Of a DNA stretch of 64,000 bases, positions 35,118 through 44,328 are shown in pieces (the first letter of the stretch is position 1; every line of letters begins with the position of its first letter). The translations under genes were made by a program, and so were the position numbers. A model generated the notes under the pieces. That model had not been told where the DNA came from. It did no database searches and saw nothing but the letters and a program-made list of their open reading frames with translations. The stretch comes from Paraburkholderia terricola (GTDB lineage: Bacteria; Pseudomonadota; Gammaproteobacteria; Burkholderiales; Burkholderiaceae). The stretch is from assembly GCF_900142195.1 (NCBI RefSeq), contig NZ_FRAB01000027.1, positions 26,916 through 90,915 of the forward strand. The letters are read 5' to 3'.

Positions 35118-35372
35118 TCAGGCCTGCGGTATTTCGATCTTGACCTCGAGCACCTCGAGATCGTCCTGGCGCTCGAGGCTCACGCGAATATCGTCATGGG
35201 AAATCTTCACGTACTTCGAAATCACGGCCACCAGTTCGCGTTGCAACGCAGGCAGGTAATCGGCGGGCGCATGGCCGCCGGCGCGCTCGTGCGCGATGAT
35301 CAACTGCAGGCGTTCCTTCGCTACCGACGCGGATTTCTTCTTCTCGCCCAGCAAAAACGAAAGAATCGACAT
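35118..35372 (-). CDS. minE: cell-division topological specificity factor MinE
   Basis: An 84-residue protein. The membrane-targeting N-terminus MSILSFLLGEKK is followed by the MinD-contact helix (SVAKERLQLIIAHERAG) and the beta-rich dimer domain (LEVLEVKIEIP). It stimulates MinD ATPase and drives pole-to-pole oscillation so that the Z ring forms mid-cell. It starts 14 bases after minD. Confidence 0.97.
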   Translation of the reverse strand: MSILSFLLGEKKKSASVAKERLQLIIAHERAGGHAPADYLPALQRELVAVISKYVKISHDDIRVSLERQDDLEVLEVKIEIPQA

Positions 35373-35386
35373 TACGTGCGCTCCCC

Positions 35387-36202
35387 TTACTTGGTGCCGA
35401 AGAGGCGCTGCAGCAGCCCGGGCTTCTGGTAATCGGTAAAGCGAAGCGACTTCTGCTCGCCGAGGAAACGCGACACGACGTCTTTATAGGCTTCGGCCAC
35501 ATCGGTGCCGTCGAGGTGCACCGCCGGCAGACCCTGGTTCGACGCGTGCAGCACCGCTTCCGACTCGGGAATCACGCCGATCAGATCGATACGCAGAATT
35601 TCCTGGATGTCGGTCAGCGAGAGCATTTCGCCTTCGCTCACGCGCTTCGGGTTGTAGCGGGTAATCAGCAGGTGTTCCTTGATCGGCTCCTTGCTTTCGA
35701 TCGCGCGCTTGGTCTTGGAGGACAGAATGCCGAGAATGCGGTCCGAGTCGCGCACCGACGAGACTTCGGGATTGGTCACGATCAGCGCTTCGTCGGCGAA
35801 ATGCATCGCGAGCAGCGCGCCCGATTCGATGCCGGCCGGCGAATCGCAAACAATGTATTCGAAGTCCATCGCGATCAGATCGTTGATGACCTTCTCGACG
35901 CCTTCCATGGTCAGCGCGTCTTTGTCACGCGTTTGCGAGGCCGGCAGGATGAACAGGTTCTCGCACTTCTTGTCCTTGATCAGCGCCTGGTTCAGGTTGG
36001 CTTCGCCCTGGATCACGTTGATCAGGTCGTACACCACACGGCGCTCGCAGCCCATGATGAGGTCGAGGTTGCGCAGGCCGACGTCGAAGTCGATCACGGC
36101 GGTTTTGCTGCCGCGCAGTGCGAGGGCAGATGCAAAACTCGCGCTCGTGGTCGTCTTGCCCACGCCACCCTTGCCCGAAGTCACCACAATGATTTTTGCC
36201 AT
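35387..36202 (-). CDS. minD: septum-site determining ATPase MinD
   Basis: A 271-residue ParA-type ATPase. The deviant Walker A is KGGVGKTT (11-18), switch I VIDFDVGLRNLDLIMG and Walker B YIVCDSPAG. The C-terminus PGLLQRLFGTK is the amphipathic membrane-targeting helix. It recruits MinC to the membrane and is released by MinE. The operon order minC-minD-minE is standard. Confidence 0.98.
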   Translation of the reverse strand: MAKIIVVTSGKGGVGKTTTSASFASALALRGSKTAVIDFDVGLRNLDLIMGCERRVVYDLINVIQGEANLNQALIKDKKCENLFILPASQTRDKDALTMEGVEKVINDLIAMDFEYIVCDSPAGIESGALLAMHFADEALIVTNPEVSSVRDSDRILGILSSKTKRAIESKEPIKEHLLITRYNPKRVSEGEMLSLTDIQEILRIDLIGVIPESEAVLHASNQGLPAVHLDGTDVAEAYKDVVSRFLGEQKSLRFTDYQKPGLLQRLFGTK

Positions 36203-36307
36203 TACCCTTACCTTGTGTTCGTCAAATTCGTCAATTATGTGCGGCCATATTTGCCGTGAAGCGCCGCGTGCCGAAACCGTTCGGGACAGCCGCGCGCTTC
36301 ACGCCGC

Positions 36308-37123
36308 TCAAGTGAGCCGCAGTGGTTCGATCATCAGTTTTTCGTCTTCGAGCCAGATCTGCACCGGCTTGCCGAGCACGTCGGCCGGCAGCGGGTTCTC
36401 GGTCGTTCGATAGATGCCCGCGATCGAGATCAGTTCCGGTTCGAGACACGTGCAGAAAATGCGCGCGTCGTGGTTGCCCTGCACGCCGGCCAAGGCCCGG
36501 CCGCGCAACGGCGCGTAAATATGGATGTTGCCTTCCGCGATCACTTCCGCGCCGTAGCTCACCAACCCGAGCACGACGAGGTCGCCCTTTGCATAGATGC
36601 GCTGGCCCGAGCGCAGCGGCTTGTCGACCACCATCGTTTGCGACGAAGTGGCGAGACGTACCGGCTCCGCGGCGGGCGCCGGGTCGGCTGCGGCTGCGGC
36701 TGCCGAGAACAGATCGTCCGCCGGCGTGGCGTTCGTGACGGCGGCATCCGGTGCCGCCGCGGATGCGTTGGCGCTTTCCTCGTCCGCGGACCTGGCGGCG
36801 GGGCCGCGGCGGTCGCGCGCTTCGAGCACCGGCAATGCCGATTCGGCCGCCCACGCCTGCTGCGCGTTGGCGACCACGCCGACCGGGCGCATGCGCACGC
36901 TGTCGAGCAGTTGCGCGATGTCGGCGAGCGGCACGCGTTCGTTCTCCGCGAGACGGCGCACGTCGATCGCGACGACATCGTTGGCAAAAAATTCGGGGGT
37001 CGCCTCGAAGCGCCGGGTCAATTCGGCACGCATGGCGTCGAGGTCGGTTGTCTTGACCACAAACAGGAGCGTGTCGACAGAGCCGCTGCGGAGTTCGAAA
37101 AAGGGCGATTTCTTGGGCGACAT
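36308..37123 (-). CDS. minC: septum-site determining protein MinC
   Basis: A 271-residue FtsZ-polymerisation inhibitor. I prefer the ATG at 37123 (MSPKKSPFFELRSGSVD); an ATG four codons upstream is also possible. The N-terminal FtsZ-binding domain covers about residues 5-105. A long Ala-rich linker follows (ASAAAPDAAVTNATPADD and onward). The C-terminal beta-helix contains the family phrases LRSGQRIYAKGDLVVLG, GAEVIAEGNIHIYAPLRGRA and ISIAGIY. Confidence 0.95.
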   Translation of the reverse strand: MSPKKSPFFELRSGSVDTLLFVVKTTDLDAMRAELTRRFEATPEFFANDVVAIDVRRLAENERVPLADIAQLLDSVRMRPVGVVANAQQAWAAESALPVLEARDRRGPAARSADEESANASAAAPDAAVTNATPADDLFSAAAAAADPAPAAEPVRLATSSQTMVVDKPLRSGQRIYAKGDLVVLGLVSYGAEVIAEGNIHIYAPLRGRALAGVQGNHDARIFCTCLEPELISIAGIYRTTENPLPADVLGKPVQIWLEDEKLMIEPLRLT

Positions 37124-37347
37124 AGCGTTCGGCAAAAAATTTTGCGTATTTTACAGGCGTCCGCGCGTGCGGCCAGCTTTTTTGCCGGGAGAGCGACTGC
37201 CGCGAACACGCCGTTACCATGAGGACGGCCACGCGGTAGCCAAAGAGGCTGCGCTCGCACCGTCGAGCCGGCCGAAAACGCCGGACAGACGCAGTTGGGC
37301 ACACGCGGAGGGGAATCGAGCGGCAGCTTGTTGCGCCGCTCGCGAGA

Positions 37348-37881
37348 TCACTGCTGGGATGCCTGTGAGGTGGTGGGCACGTGCCGCACCAGCAGACTTT
37401 CGGCTTGCTCGGGCGCGCGCGCGACGCGCCGGTGTTCGCCGGTGGGACCGAAGCCGAGCGCCTCGTAGAAGCGCATTGCATTGCGGTTGGCGTCGGCGAC
37501 CCACGCGTGGATTTCGGTGGCGCCCTGGTTGGCGAGCCAGGCGCTGGCCGTATCGACCAGCAACTCGCCGCCCCGCAGATGACGCACGGCCGGCGCCACC
37601 CACAACTCGCAGACGAACGCGCGGCGCGGCGTGGTGTCGTCGAAATGCGCTTCGATCAAGCCGGCGGGATGGCCTTCGGTGTAAAGAATGAAGGTGGTGA
37701 TGCGCAATGAAACCGCGTGTTCCGCGGCGGTGGCGTCGAAACTCGCGGCGTCGGCCGACAACGCGTCTTCTAGCGTCGCGCCGAAGGCATAGGGCGCCTC
37801 GCGCAGCGATGCGGTACGGAGTTCGCGAAAAACGGCGCCTTGATCAGCGGCGATACGGCGAACGGTCAGTGACGGACTCAT
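37348..37881 (-). CDS. GNAT-family N-acetyltransferase
   Basis: A 177-residue acetyl-CoA-dependent transferase. The CoA-binding region is VAPAVRHLRGGELLVDTASAW (around 92-112), where a Q/RxxGxG/A-like loop should be; here it is RHLRGG. The final conserved stretch is NAMRFYEALGFGPTGEHRRV. The substrate is unknown. It is a single gene between minC and map. Confidence 0.88.
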   Translation of the reverse strand: MSPSLTVRRIAADQGAVFRELRTASLREAPYAFGATLEDALSADAASFDATAAEHAVSLRITTFILYTEGHPAGLIEAHFDDTTPRRAFVCELWVAPAVRHLRGGELLVDTASAWLANQGATEIHAWVADANRNAMRFYEALGFGPTGEHRRVARAPEQAESLLVRHVPTTSQASQQ

Positions 37882-38073
37882 GCAGACGAAAACCCCTTAA
37901 AACCTTAAGGCGTAGCTTTAACCGAACCGGCGCGCGAGTCAAATCATTATTTACTGGCGCACAGATACGGCGCGACGCAAGGGCACGCGGCAAAGCACGC
38001 GCTGCGCGCAAACCGAGCAGCATTTCACGCGCCCGGCATAACTGCGTCATGCGATGCAGTGCACAAGCGCGGC

Positions 38074-38859
38074 TCAAGGTGCCGCGTAGCTGCCGGTGCC
38101 GTCCGGCCAGGGCGTCAGCAGCTCGTAGCCTTCGTCGGTCACGGCGATCATGTGCTCCCACTGCGCGGACAACGAGCGGTCCTTGGTGACCACTGTCCAG
38201 CCGTCGCGCAACACTGTCGTGCCGGCGCGGCCCGCGTTGATCATCGGTTCGATCGTGAAGACCATGCCGGGCTTCAGACGCACGCCCTGCCCCGGCTGAC
38301 CGTAGTGCAGCACTTGCGGGTCTTCGTGGTAGACCTTGCCGATGCCGTGGCCGCAATAGTCGCGCACGATCGAAAAGCCATCGCGTTGCGCGACCTGCTG
38401 AATCGCATGACCGACGTCGCCGAGCGTTGCGCCCGGCCTAACTTCGCGGATGCCCGCGAGCATCGCTTCATAGGTCGTGTCGATCAACTGGCGCGCGACG
38501 GTGCTCGGCTGGCCGACGCAATACATGCGGCTGGTGTCGCCGAAATAGCCGTCCTTGATGATCGCGACGTCGATGTTGATGATGTCGCCGTCCTTGAGGA
38601 TTTCGCTGCGATTCGGAATGCCGTGGCAGACCACCTGGTTGACGGAAGTGCAGACCGTCTTCGGAAAACCCAGATAGCCGACGTTGGCCGGAACCGATTT
38701 CTGCGTGTTGACGATGTAGTCGTTGCACAGCGCGTCGAGCTCGTCGGTGGAGACACCGGCCTTGACGTGTTCGCCGATCATCGCCAGTACGTCGGCCGCG
38801 AGGCGGCCGGAAATGCGCAGCTTCGCGATGTCATCGGGAGTCTTGTAGGAAATGGCCAT
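38074..38859 (-). CDS. map: type I methionine aminopeptidase
   Basis: A 261-residue metalloenzyme that removes initiator Met from nascent proteins. Metal ligands appear as the two Asp in NIDVAIIKDGYFGDTSR, the His in the GHGIG motif, and Glu in FTIEPM and SAQWEHM. HGIPN near residue 75 contains the substrate-contact His. In many proteobacteria map precedes rpsB, which is not here. Length is typical. Confidence 0.96.
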   Translation of the reverse strand: MAISYKTPDDIAKLRISGRLAADVLAMIGEHVKAGVSTDELDALCNDYIVNTQKSVPANVGYLGFPKTVCTSVNQVVCHGIPNRSEILKDGDIINIDVAIIKDGYFGDTSRMYCVGQPSTVARQLIDTTYEAMLAGIREVRPGATLGDVGHAIQQVAQRDGFSIVRDYCGHGIGKVYHEDPQVLHYGQPGQGVRLKPGMVFTIEPMINAGRAGTTVLRDGWTVVTKDRSLSAQWEHMIAVTDEGYELLTPWPDGTGSYAAP

Positions 38860-39558
38860 GAGTTCGGTCGATGGGAGTCGGTGTTTGATGGGCGCGGCGC
38901 AGCCTTTCGATCGCGCAATTGTACAGAGGATCGTTGGCGGGGCCTGGCGAGCCGGGTCGGGTTTGGCGGTTCGGCGAGTTTTCAGCGGTGTTGATCGACG
39001 ATCTGGATAGCCGACTGACCGCGACCATTGCCGGAGCGGAATTCATGCGGCACGGACACGGGTGCTGCGACGGTATGGATACCTTGCCGCCTTTGCCACT
39101 GACTAGCAGAAAGCTATCACTAGCATTGGCGATAACGCGCTGTGAGGCATCGGATTTTTGGTCCCATTGGACGGCGTCGCTCCAGTTTCGACGAAGCCAT
39201 CACGGCTAGCTCGCTCTAGCTGGAACAACATTCTTTGGCGAGCGTTTTTCACAAACTGAGTGGCGTTACCACTTGCAACTGCCACCAACCATTACGCTCG
39301 TATTGGCCAGGAATGCGGTCTTCTGATTTTTCTTGTTGTTGGTGTAGACCATGGAGGACACGAGAAGCACCTTGCCATTTCGTCGGCATTCAACCAACCG
39401 CATCTCGTTGCGCGCACTGTTCGATTCGCTCGACGCCTTGCAGATGAATCCACCCCGAGTGCAGGTGCGAACGCGACTATGGGCGGACTATCACTGCCCC
39501 GCCTTGGTCTTCAGATCATGCGTTTGATAGATGGCGTTTGATAGATGAAATGTGAGCC
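38860..39558. other. gene-poor region next to tRNA-Ser, with a tandem 14-base duplication
   Basis: No supported gene in about 700 AT-richer bases. GCGTTTGATAGATG occurs twice in tandem at 39520-39533 and 39534-39547, just beyond the tRNA terminator. Short frames exist but no integrase or transposase fragment was recognised. Confidence 0.5.
39520..39547. repeat. tandem duplication, 2 x 14 bases
   Basis: GCGTTTGATAGATG is repeated exactly without spacer. It lies 12 bases beyond the T-run of the tRNA-Ser terminator and may mark a slippage event or an old insertion footprint. Confidence 0.8.
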
Positions 39559-39602
39559 AAAAAACAAGAACCCCGCGAGTCTTTCGACTTCGCGGGGTTC
39601 TT
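39559..39602 (-). terminator. terminator of tRNA-Ser / serS transcript
   Basis: AAGAACCCCGCGA (39566-39578) pairs with TCGCGGGGTTCTT (39590-39602); on the minus strand TGTTTTTT follows. A strong 13-bp intrinsic terminator 10 bases after the tRNA 3' end. Confidence 0.9.
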
Positions 39603-39611
39603 GATGAATTC

Positions 39612-39701
39612 TGGCGGAAAGGGTGAGATTCGAACTCACGGTACCCCTAAAGGTACACCGGATTTCGAGTCCGGCGCATTCGACCACTCTGCCACCTTTC
39701 C
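39612..39701 (-). tRNA. tRNA-Ser, anticodon CGA
   Basis: Ninety bases including an encoded CCA (39612-39614). The acceptor stem GGAAAGG (39701-39695) pairs with CCTTTCC (39622-39616). The anticodon loop CTCGAAA puts CGA at 39667-39665, reading UCG. A long variable arm (GTACCTTTAGGGGTACC) and the T-loop GTTCGAATC confirm the class II serine type. It lies downstream of serS on the same strand. Confidence 0.97.
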
Positions 39702-39875
39702 GGGTCTTCCAACTCGACAACAACGGGGCTGTTTCGTCAGATCCAAGCGGGTCGTTGCTTGGGAGAAAAAGATTATAAAACAGCCGAATCTGATTTCCAA
39801 GCCCCTCGCTTAAAAAATTTCAACGAGGCCACGCAACCCAACGCGACCACAGCCACGCGCCAGGCAGTGGATCAA

Positions 39876-41171
39876 TCAGCCCGCCGTCGCTTCCAGCCGT
39901 TCGAGACCACCGAGGTAAGGCCGCAGCGCCGCCGGCACCGTTACCGAGCCATCGGCGTTCTGGAAGTTCTCCAGCACCGCGACGAGCGTGCGGCCCACGG
40001 CAAGACCCGATCCGTTCAGCGTATGAACCAGCTCCGGCTTGCCCTGCGCATTGCGATAGCGCGCCTGCATCCGGCGCGCCTGGAACGACTCGGTATTCGA
40101 GCAGCTGGAAATCTCGCGATACGTGTTTTGCGCGGGCACCCAAACCTCGAGGTCATAGGTCTTGGCCGCCGAGAAACCCATGTCGCCCGTACACAGCGTG
40201 ATCACGCGGTACGGCAGTTCGAGCTTCTGCAGAATCGCCTCGGCATGACCGACCATCTGCTCCAGCGCGTCATACGACGCTTCCGGCGCGACGATCTGCA
40301 CCATCTCGACCTTGTCGAACTGATGCTGACGGATCAGCCCGCGCGTGTCGCGGCCATACGAGCCCGCTTCCGAGCGGAAGCACGGCGAATGCGCGGTGAG
40401 CTTGATCGGCAGCGCGTCCGTTTCGACGATGCTGTCGCGCACGGTGTTGGTCAGCGAGATTTCCGACGTCGAGATCAGGTACTGCGTGACCGTGTTCTCG
40501 TCGCCGCCCTTCTCGACGCGGAACATGTCGTCGGCGAATTTCGGCAGTTGGCCGGTGCCGTACAGAATCTCCGGATTCACGATGTACGGCGTGTAAATCT
40601 CGGTGTAGCCGTGCTGCTGCGTATGCGTGTCGATCATGAACTGCGCGAGCGCGCGATGCAGCCGCGCGATCTGTCCGCGCAACAACGTGAAACGCGCACC
40701 GGAGAGCTTGGCGCCGGTCTCGAAGTCGAGCCCGAGCGGCGCGCCCACGTCGACGTGATCCTTCACGTCAAAATCGAACTGGCGCGGCGTGCCCCAGCGG
40801 CGCACTTCCACATTCCCGGTTTCGTCGTCGCCCACGGGTACGCTTTCGTGCGGCAGGTTCGGCACGCCGAGCAGCAGATCGGACAAGCGCTTCTGGATAT
40901 CGTCGAGTCTCGCCGCCGAGGCCTTCATCTCGTCGCCGATTCCGCTCACTTCGGCCATCACCGCCGAAGTGTCCTCGCCCCGCCCTTTCATCGCGCCGAT
41001 CTGTTTCGACAGGCTGTTGCGGCGCGCCTGCATCTCTTCGGTACGGGTTTGGGTGTCGCGGCGTTCCGCTTCGAGCGCGGTGAACGCCGCCACGTCGAGG
41101 GTATAGCCGCGGTCGGCGAGGCGCCTGGCAACGCCGTCGAGGTCTTTGCGCAGCAACTGGATGTCGAGCAT
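39876..41171 (-). CDS. serS: seryl-tRNA synthetase
   Basis: A 431-residue class II synthetase. Residues 1-105 are the helical coiled-coil arm that reads the tRNA-Ser variable arm (ALEAERRDTQTRTEEMQARR). The catalytic core contains FTLLRGQIARLHRAL, motif 2 CFRSEAGSYGRDTRGL and motif 3 NGSGLAVGRTLVAVLEN. It is followed on the same strand by tRNA-Ser(CGA), one of its substrates, perhaps in one transcript. Confidence 0.97.
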   Translation of the reverse strand: MLDIQLLRKDLDGVARRLADRGYTLDVAAFTALEAERRDTQTRTEEMQARRNSLSKQIGAMKGRGEDTSAVMAEVSGIGDEMKASAARLDDIQKRLSDLLLGVPNLPHESVPVGDDETGNVEVRRWGTPRQFDFDVKDHVDVGAPLGLDFETGAKLSGARFTLLRGQIARLHRALAQFMIDTHTQQHGYTEIYTPYIVNPEILYGTGQLPKFADDMFRVEKGGDENTVTQYLISTSEISLTNTVRDSIVETDALPIKLTAHSPCFRSEAGSYGRDTRGLIRQHQFDKVEMVQIVAPEASYDALEQMVGHAEAILQKLELPYRVITLCTGDMGFSAAKTYDLEVWVPAQNTYREISSCSNTESFQARRMQARYRNAQGKPELVHTLNGSGLAVGRTLVAVLENFQNADGSVTVPAALRPYLGGLERLEATAG

Positions 41172-41317
41172 GGGATGGGGCGGGTGTTCGTTGTATGAAG
41201 CTGGGATTTTAGCGCACCGGCGCGGGCGGCCGGTGCGTTAGATGGTCGAGGCGGGCCGAATGCCGACATGGCATGCGCCGCGGCGACACGGCAAGCGCCG
41301 CAACGAACCGATCCGGC

Positions 41318-42631
41318 TCAACCCTTCTTCGGCTTGTTCTCGCTGCGCCACTGCGCGTCGAGTTCCGCGAGACGCGCCATCTTGTCGGCGATCTTGCCTT
41401 CGAGACCGCGCGGCGTCGGCTCGTACCAATGCGGGTCGCGCATGTTGTCCGGCAGATAGGTCTCGCCGGCCGCATACGCGTCGGGTTCGTCGTGCGCGTA
41501 GCGGTATTCGTGGCCGTAGCCGAGTTCCTTCATCAGCTTGGTCGGCGCGTTGCGCAGATGCACGGGCACGCCGCGCGACTGGTCCTTGCCGACGAAACGG
41601 CGCGCTTCGTTGTACGCGTTGTACCCGGCGTTCGACTTCGGCGCGACCGCCAGATAGATGATCGCCTGCGCCAGCGCCAGCTCGCCCTCGGGCGTGCCGA
41701 GGCGTTCGTAGGTTTCGGCGGCGTCGAGCGCGATGCGGGCCGCGCGCGGGTCGGCGAGACCGATGTCCTCCCACGCCATGCGCACGATGCGCCGCGCGAG
41801 ATAGCGCGGGTCCGCGCCGCCGTCGAGCATGCGGCAGAACCAGTACAGCGCGCCGTCGGGACTGCTGCCCCGCACCGATTTATGCAACGCGCTGATCTGG
41901 TCGTAGAACGCGTCGCCGCCCTTGTCGAAGCGGCGCAGATTCTCCGCGAGCGCGCTGCCGAGCAACGCGCCGTCGATTTCCGTGGTTTTCTGCTGCGAGG
42001 CCGCGCGCGCGACGATCTCCAGATTGTTCAGCAGCTTGCGGCCGTCGCCGTCGGCGGAACCGATCAACGCGTCGCGTGCTTCGTCGGTGAACGTGAGGCC
42101 GCCGAGTTCCTGCTGCGCGCGATCGAGCAGTTCGCGCTGCTCGTCGTCGTTCAGGCTCTTCAGCACGTAGACCGCGGCGCGCGAGAGCAACGCGCTATTC
42201 ACCTCGAACGACGGATTCTCGGTCGTCGCGCCGACGAACACGAACAGCCCCGACTCGACGTGCGGCAAGAACGCGTCCTGCTGGCTCTTGTTGAAGCGAT
42301 GCACTTCGTCGACGAACACCAGCGTCTGGTGCCCGTTCGCGCGATGGATCTGCGCGGTCTCGACGGCTTCGCGAATATCCTTCACGCCCGACAGCACCGC
42401 GGAGAGCGCGATGAACTCGGCGTGAAACGCGTCGGCCATCAGGCGCGCGAGCGTGGTCTTGCCGACGCCGGGCGGACCCCAGAGGATCATCGAGTGCGCC
42501 TCGCCGGATTCGAACGCGACCCGCAGCGGCTTGTTCGGGCCGAGCAGGTGCTTCTGGCCGATCACTTCGTCGATATTGCGGGGCCGCAGGCGTTCGGCGA
42601 GCGGCACATTGCTACGGGTTTCTTCAAACAT
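41318..42631 (-). CDS. rarA: replication-associated recombination protein A (RarA/MgsA)
   Basis: A 437-residue AAA+ ATPase of the clamp-loader group acting at stalled replication forks. Walker A is GPPGVGKTTLA (about 53-63), Walker B LVFVDEVHRF, sensor TTENPSFEVN, and the tetramerisation region holds PEGELALAQAIIYLAVAPKSN. Length and order next to serS are standard. Confidence 0.96.
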   Translation of the reverse strand: MFEETRSNVPLAERLRPRNIDEVIGQKHLLGPNKPLRVAFESGEAHSMILWGPPGVGKTTLARLMADAFHAEFIALSAVLSGVKDIREAVETAQIHRANGHQTLVFVDEVHRFNKSQQDAFLPHVESGLFVFVGATTENPSFEVNSALLSRAAVYVLKSLNDDEQRELLDRAQQELGGLTFTDEARDALIGSADGDGRKLLNNLEIVARAASQQKTTEIDGALLGSALAENLRRFDKGGDAFYDQISALHKSVRGSSPDGALYWFCRMLDGGADPRYLARRIVRMAWEDIGLADPRAARIALDAAETYERLGTPEGELALAQAIIYLAVAPKSNAGYNAYNEARRFVGKDQSRGVPVHLRNAPTKLMKELGYGHEYRYAHDEPDAYAAGETYLPDNMRDPHWYEPTPRGLEGKIADKMARLAELDAQWRSENKPKKG

Positions 42632-42932
42632 GACGTTTTGGGGATAATCTCGGCTTTTGCGGACGCGGTCCGTATGAAGGCGGCGTGCTGCCGGATGAAC
42701 AAAGCCGGCACGCGAAGGCGCGGGCCACGTCCTGCATTATGACAGTGGCCGGGGCCCGGCGACGAGCGGCCCGGCGTGGCGGAGCGATCCGCGCGGCGAA
42801 GCCGGAAACGCAACGCCGGCGTGACGGCGCCAATCAGCGCGCAACGCAGCAGACGCATGCGCGGCCAACATCGCACGCGAATCGACAGCCACACGCAGCG
42901 TCGCGGACAACATCGACAGGAACACTATCCAG

Positions 42933-44249
42933 ATGGCACAAGACCCACTCGCCGGCGACGCCGGTTCCACCTACGCACCGCTCATGCCGGTGCCCGACGC
43001 CCGCCGCGCGTTTCGCACCGGCGACGCGTTCGCGCTGTGGTTCTCGCTCGGCATCGGCCTGCTGGTCGCGCAAGCGGGCGCGCTGCTCGTGCCGGGGCTG
43101 TCGCTGCCGCATGCGTTGCTCGCGATCGTGATCGGCAGCGCGATCGGCGTCGTGCTGCTGGCCCTGGCCGGCGTGATCGGCACGGACACCGGGCTCGCGG
43201 CGATGTCGTCGCTGCGGCCCACGCTCGGCGTGCGCGGCGCGTCGGTGCCGGCGGTGCTGAACGCGGTGCAACTGGTCGGCTGGGGCTCGTTCGAAGTGAT
43301 CGTGATGCGCGATTCCGCCGACGCGCTCGCGAGGCAGTCGTTCGGCCTCTCGATGCCGCTGATCTGGACGGTGATCTTCGGCTTGCTCGCGACGCTGCTC
43401 GCGATCAGCGGCCCGCTCTCGTTCGTGCGGCGCTTTCTGCGCACCTGGGGCATCTGGCTGCTGCTGGCGGGCGCCGCGTGGCTCACGTGGAACCTGCTCG
43501 CCAAACACGATCTGGCCGCGCTGATGCGCCGCCCCGGCACCGGCGAGATGCCGTTCGGCGGCGCGATCGACCTCGTGGTGGCGATGCCGCTGTCGTGGCT
43601 GCCGCTGATCGCCGACTACACGCGCTTCGGCCGACGCCCTGGCGAAACCTTCCGCGGCACGCTGCTCGGCTACGGCATCGCGAACATCTGGTTCTACGCG
43701 CTCGGCGCGATCTACGGCCTCGCGGCGGGCGGCGGCGACACGCTGTTGACGAGCGCGCTGGCTCAAGCCGGCGGCGGCCTCGCGCTGCTGCTGATCCTGA
43801 TCGACGAGGTCGACAACGCCTTCGCCGACATTCACTCCGCGGCGGTCTCGACCGGCACCTTCTGGACGCGCGGCAGCGTGCCGTTGCTGTCCGCGGCATT
43901 CGGTGCGCTCTGCACGCTGATCGCGTTGATGGTGCCGATGGCGAAGTATCAGAACTTCCTGCTGCTGATCGGCTCGGTGTTCGCGCCGCTGTTCGGCGTG
44001 GTGCTGGTGGATCACTTCATCGTGCGCAAGCGCCGCATCGAGGCCGCCGCACTCGCCGACGTGCGCGGCCGTTATGGCTTCTCCGGCGGCTGGCATCTGA
44101 GCGCGTTCATCGCGTGGGCGATCGGCATCGCCGCGTATCAGGCGATCAATCAATGGCTGCCGAATCTCGGCGCGACGCTGCCCGCGCTGGTGATCGGCGC
44201 GGTGTGTTATCTGGTGTTCGTGTCGACGCGCAAGACTGCGTACGCATGA
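42933..44249 (+). CDS. NCS1-family permease, CytX/cytosine-permease-like
   Basis: A 438-residue inner-membrane transporter with about twelve hydrophobic segments. The pattern LWFSLGIGLLVAQAGALLVPGLS in helix 1, NAVQLVGWGSFEVIVM in helix 3 and LSWLPLIADYTRFGR in the middle match the nucleobase:cation symporter-1 family, close to putative hydroxymethylpyrimidine transporter CytX. No TPP riboswitch signature was found upstream. The convergent neighbour is a guanidino-type ureohydrolase, so a guanidino compound or related N-rich substrate is an alternative. Confidence 0.88.
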   Translation: MAQDPLAGDAGSTYAPLMPVPDARRAFRTGDAFALWFSLGIGLLVAQAGALLVPGLSLPHALLAIVIGSAIGVVLLALAGVIGTDTGLAAMSSLRPTLGVRGASVPAVLNAVQLVGWGSFEVIVMRDSADALARQSFGLSMPLIWTVIFGLLATLLAISGPLSFVRRFLRTWGIWLLLAGAAWLTWNLLAKHDLAALMRRPGTGEMPFGGAIDLVVAMPLSWLPLIADYTRFGRRPGETFRGTLLGYGIANIWFYALGAIYGLAAGGGDTLLTSALAQAGGGLALLLILIDEVDNAFADIHSAAVSTGTFWTRGSVPLLSAAFGALCTLIALMVPMAKYQNFLLLIGSVFAPLFGVVLVDHFIVRKRRIEAAALADVRGRYGFSGGWHLSAFIAWAIGIAAYQAINQWLPNLGATLPALVIGAVCYLVFVSTRKTAYA

Positions 44250-44275
44250 GTTTCAACATCCGCGCGATGGATGGA

Positions 44276-44299
44276 AATGGCCCGCATTCGCGGGCCATT
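44276..44299. terminator. hairpin between convergent permease and ureohydrolase genes
   Basis: AATGGCCCGC (44276-44285), loop ATTC, GCGGGCCATT (44290-44299). Weak U-tract on both sides. Probably a bidirectional 3'-end hairpin. Confidence 0.6.
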
Positions 44300-44328
44300 A
44301 CGCCAATACAACTCAGGAGCGCATCAGC

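Noticed and set aside
42660..42932. Possible TPP riboswitch before the CytX-like permease
   Set aside because: The conserved CUGAGA and the downstream thi-box core were not found.
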